Positions 57,856 to 60,000 of a DNA stretch of 60,000 nt are shown piece after piece; the stretch's first letter is position 1, and the number at the start of each line of letters is the position of its first letter. The stretch lies in the NCBI GenBank assembly GCA_950295325.1, contig OX485803.1, positions 43,293,554-43,353,553 on the forward strand. Direction: 5' to 3'. Source of the stretch: Polytrichum commune. Its lineage: Eukaryota > Streptophyta > Polytrichopsida > Polytrichales > Polytrichaceae. Position numbers and translations under genes: made by a program. The notes under the pieces are model-generated. The model was not told where the DNA came from. It saw nothing but the letters and a program-made list of their open reading frames with translations, and searched no databases.

Positions 57856-59763
57856 TCAAGCATCTTGGATTGAGCAATTGCAAGGCTTGTCTACTAGAGG
57901 AGCATTCGTGCCTTCAGACGCCACAGATGCAAGATAACTTGTTGTCCAGACATCCGGGTTTGGTGGGCGTACAGCAGCATGCGGGACATGATTCGGATGC
58001 TTCTCCCGTTTATCGCCGCGCAACTGCTTCAATGCATGTGGTAACGCAGGCATAAGGGCTGCAATGCATTCTGCGACCGCATTTGGGTTCCCTGGCATGT
58101 TGATGATCTGCATCACAAGTGACATAAAAAACATGAAAGTTTAGCACTCCCATTCAAGGTTCAGGTGGAGGGGCCAATCCATCACCTCCTGTGTAAGATG
58201 AGGACCTTATTTGATTACTTTTTGTTGTTTATTATCTTATAGTACTTGGATTTGCAAGGTTGAACTTTCTGTGCATCCACAAAGGTATATGAAGAAGCCA
58301 TGATCAATCTCAGAAAGTTTTGGAAGGTAATCTCGAGTTGTTCTTAATTATCAAAGTCCACAATATTTAAACACCTGTGTTTGGCCAAGAGTACAGTTTA
58401 CTCATGTATGCCCCAAGTTGAATGACCATGCAGTTAGTTGTTCTTTGAGTCGTAAAAGTTCTACCGAGTATATCAGAATAAAATTGGAGGTGGAATAACA
58501 AATGGGCCAAATTATATATGCTTGCTTCTTACCAAGGTGGATCCTCGAATGCCAGCTGCAGCTCGTGAGAGCATTGCAGTAGGTGTGACCTGTAAAATTG
58601 CCACAAGATACTCCAGTAAGTTGAAAATTAAGCACATTATAAAGATAAAGTATGAATCGTGAGATGGAAACATAATCATTCACCAATCTGTTTTGAACTA
58701 TGTCTTACACATCTGGAATGACACAAATCCTAATTATCTAAAGTTAGCTCTCTACAAGGTTAAATGTTGAATAATATAACTCAGTGGCCAGGATCAGTCC
58801 CATTGTGCCTGAAACTGGTGAACACCAGAAAGTTCAGGTTGACAAGCAAGTGGTGGGGCTTTACAATAGATCAACTGTAATAAATCAAGAGTCAAATATC
58901 TAAGCAATTTCATCAATTTCGAGCTTGTTTCAGGAGTTTGTTTGTTTCTTTTTGTGTATATGAACTTCAGGAAACAAAAGACAAAACTAAGAAAAACAAT
59001 TACCTTGAGACTCTCGAGTAGCATGACCTGCGTAAGGCCCGGTGTTTCTCTCTCTATTAATTGCCGAGTTGCCTCTGGAGTCACATCCCGAGGAGTGAAT
59101 CCAGTCCCTCCTGCAGACTCCATTAAAACTTCATCTCAGATACGAGCTCCAACAGATCTCTTACTTGGTGACAGTTGAAAAATCAACCATTTTTGGGTTT
59201 TGCACACATGAGGGTAACCTGATGATCATTGTTGGGCAAAAGTGTCTACACTAGAGTTATCCTCCAACTCAACAAGACTTCTGGTCAAGAGTTGGTTGTT
59301 TTGCAAACACCTTCCATATTCAGTAAGTTTCTGGTGCATGTTTACTTTGGAGGTAGTACTGTGGTGGTTTGAACAAAGAACATCCTACATAAGTTCATTG
59401 AGGGTCATTGTGCATGCAATCCAGAGGTGCTAAAATGATTGTGGCCCTCAATAAACCAAAATAGGTTGCTCTTCAATCAAATTCAAACACCACCTCTGAG
59501 AATGCACCACCAGTGGAAATAAATGATTGATTTTGTATGCAAAACGACCAATAAAAAATCATAGGGGACTAGCTCCAGACAAAGAGTTTAGGGTCAGAGA
59601 CGAGCCAGTTGTCAATATGAGGTTCAAATGATCCACATCGCTCCAACGTTTCAAAACTTCCTGAATTGCCACAACATCGTCAGGTACCACAGAAGTGGCA
59701 GCAATTGTGGCTCCTCCAAGACGGTCTGAAACACTTTGTATTACTTCCACTGCCCTTGGTCCA
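57856..59763 (-). CDS. CNX1: CNX1 molybdenum cofactor protein, G-domain 3' part (partial)
   Basis: CNX1 joins a MoeA-like E domain and a MogA-like G domain; the G domain adenylylates molybdopterin before molybdate insertion in the cytosol. Four exons are in the window: 59763-59606, 59110-59004, 58589-58533, 58107-57856, about 191 codons to the stop. They encode [18 protein letters not shown], then [64 protein letters not shown] and [14 protein letters not shown], all hallmark G-domain segments, and a Cys-containing tail (CNCS) as in plant CNX1. The preceding exon (TVSD...GPDR segment) and the E domain lie beyond 60000. The first intron shown starts with GC rather than GT if the conserved TTGGTG reading is kept. 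Introns and tail rule out a bacterial MogA. Whether the E domain is fused upstream cannot be seen. Confidence 0.9.
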
Positions 59764-60000
59764 CTGTCCATTCACAACAATAAAGACATAGTTGTGAGCC
59801 AAAGAAGCCGAAGACATAGTTTGGAGGTGAAATTGACCCTTAAAAGGACCGGGCTTGTGTTTATATGGGATACATGACGGTTTGTCTAAAACTCAGTAAG
59901 TATTGAATTATTTGATTTTGTCGAAGATGATGAATTCATATGTAGCACAACCTATCAACAATAGAAAGTGAAAATGAGGTCATCTGTGACAACAGTAATT

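Noticed and set aside
57856-59763. Horizontally acquired bacterial mogA
   Set aside because: The gene has spliceosomal introns, and its sequence and C-terminal tail match plant CNX1.

Overview
This window looks like nuclear DNA from a plant, either a land plant or a close streptophyte alga. The evidence is five or six eukaryotic genes, most of them split by GT-AG introns, whose closest relatives I recognise are plant versions: a SEC24 coat protein, the ribosome-assembly factor bystin, a CAND2/TPRA1-type seven-helix membrane protein, an organellar mTERF protein, the molybdopterin-inserting G domain of CNX1, and a trihelix-like DNA-binding protein. TAGGGTTT (telo-box) and TGGGCC/T (site II) motifs lie upstream of several genes, which also fits plants. 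I cannot name the species. There are no prokaryotic operons, no CRISPR array, and no rRNA or tRNA gene that I could recognise.

Layout. 1-1.2 kb is a degenerate repeat rich in ATNGCC. 1.5-3.6 kb is a pogo/Tigger (Emigrant/Lemi1-like) DNA transposon with good ends and a broken transposase. 3.6-10.7 kb is gene-poor and holds two related inverted-repeat elements, a fragment of a non-LTR reverse transcriptase and short tandem repeats. 10.77-22.87 kb (minus) is a complete SEC24 gene of 25 exons, 1158 codons. 23.2-36.0 kb is a deep nest of degenerate repeats and small inverted-repeat elements. 36.37-40.11 kb (plus) is a complete bystin gene of 11 exons, 472 codons. 40.9-44.0 kb is a decayed LINE-like element, very poor in G on the plus strand, split by a GC-rich foldback element. 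45.6-46.7 kb and 50.4-52.6 kb hold more inverted-repeat elements. 47.56-48.49 kb (plus) is the intronless CAND2-like gene, with its 3' end duplicated in tandem. 53.69-55.36 kb (plus) is the intronless mTERF gene. 56.4-57.2 kb (minus) is a two-exon trihelix/AT-hook gene piece, and 57.86-59.76 kb (minus) is the 3' part of CNX1, which runs off the window end.

The genes are unrelated housekeeping functions (secretion, ribosome assembly, signalling, organelle gene expression, cofactor synthesis) and do not form a pathway. The most informative structure is in the transposons: several families of small elements with 3-bp TNA-type target duplications (PIF/Harbinger, Tourist-like), two families with TA duplications (mariner-like), insertions nested in one another, and one insertion whose paralogous empty site is in the same window. 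I did not find evidence of a new functional system. The best leads are a C-X4-C zinc knuckle in SEC24, a putative stop-carrying cassette exon in the same gene, a probable GC-AG intron in CNX1, hairpin-cored MITEs, and the tandem duplications in the CAND2-like and mTERF genes.
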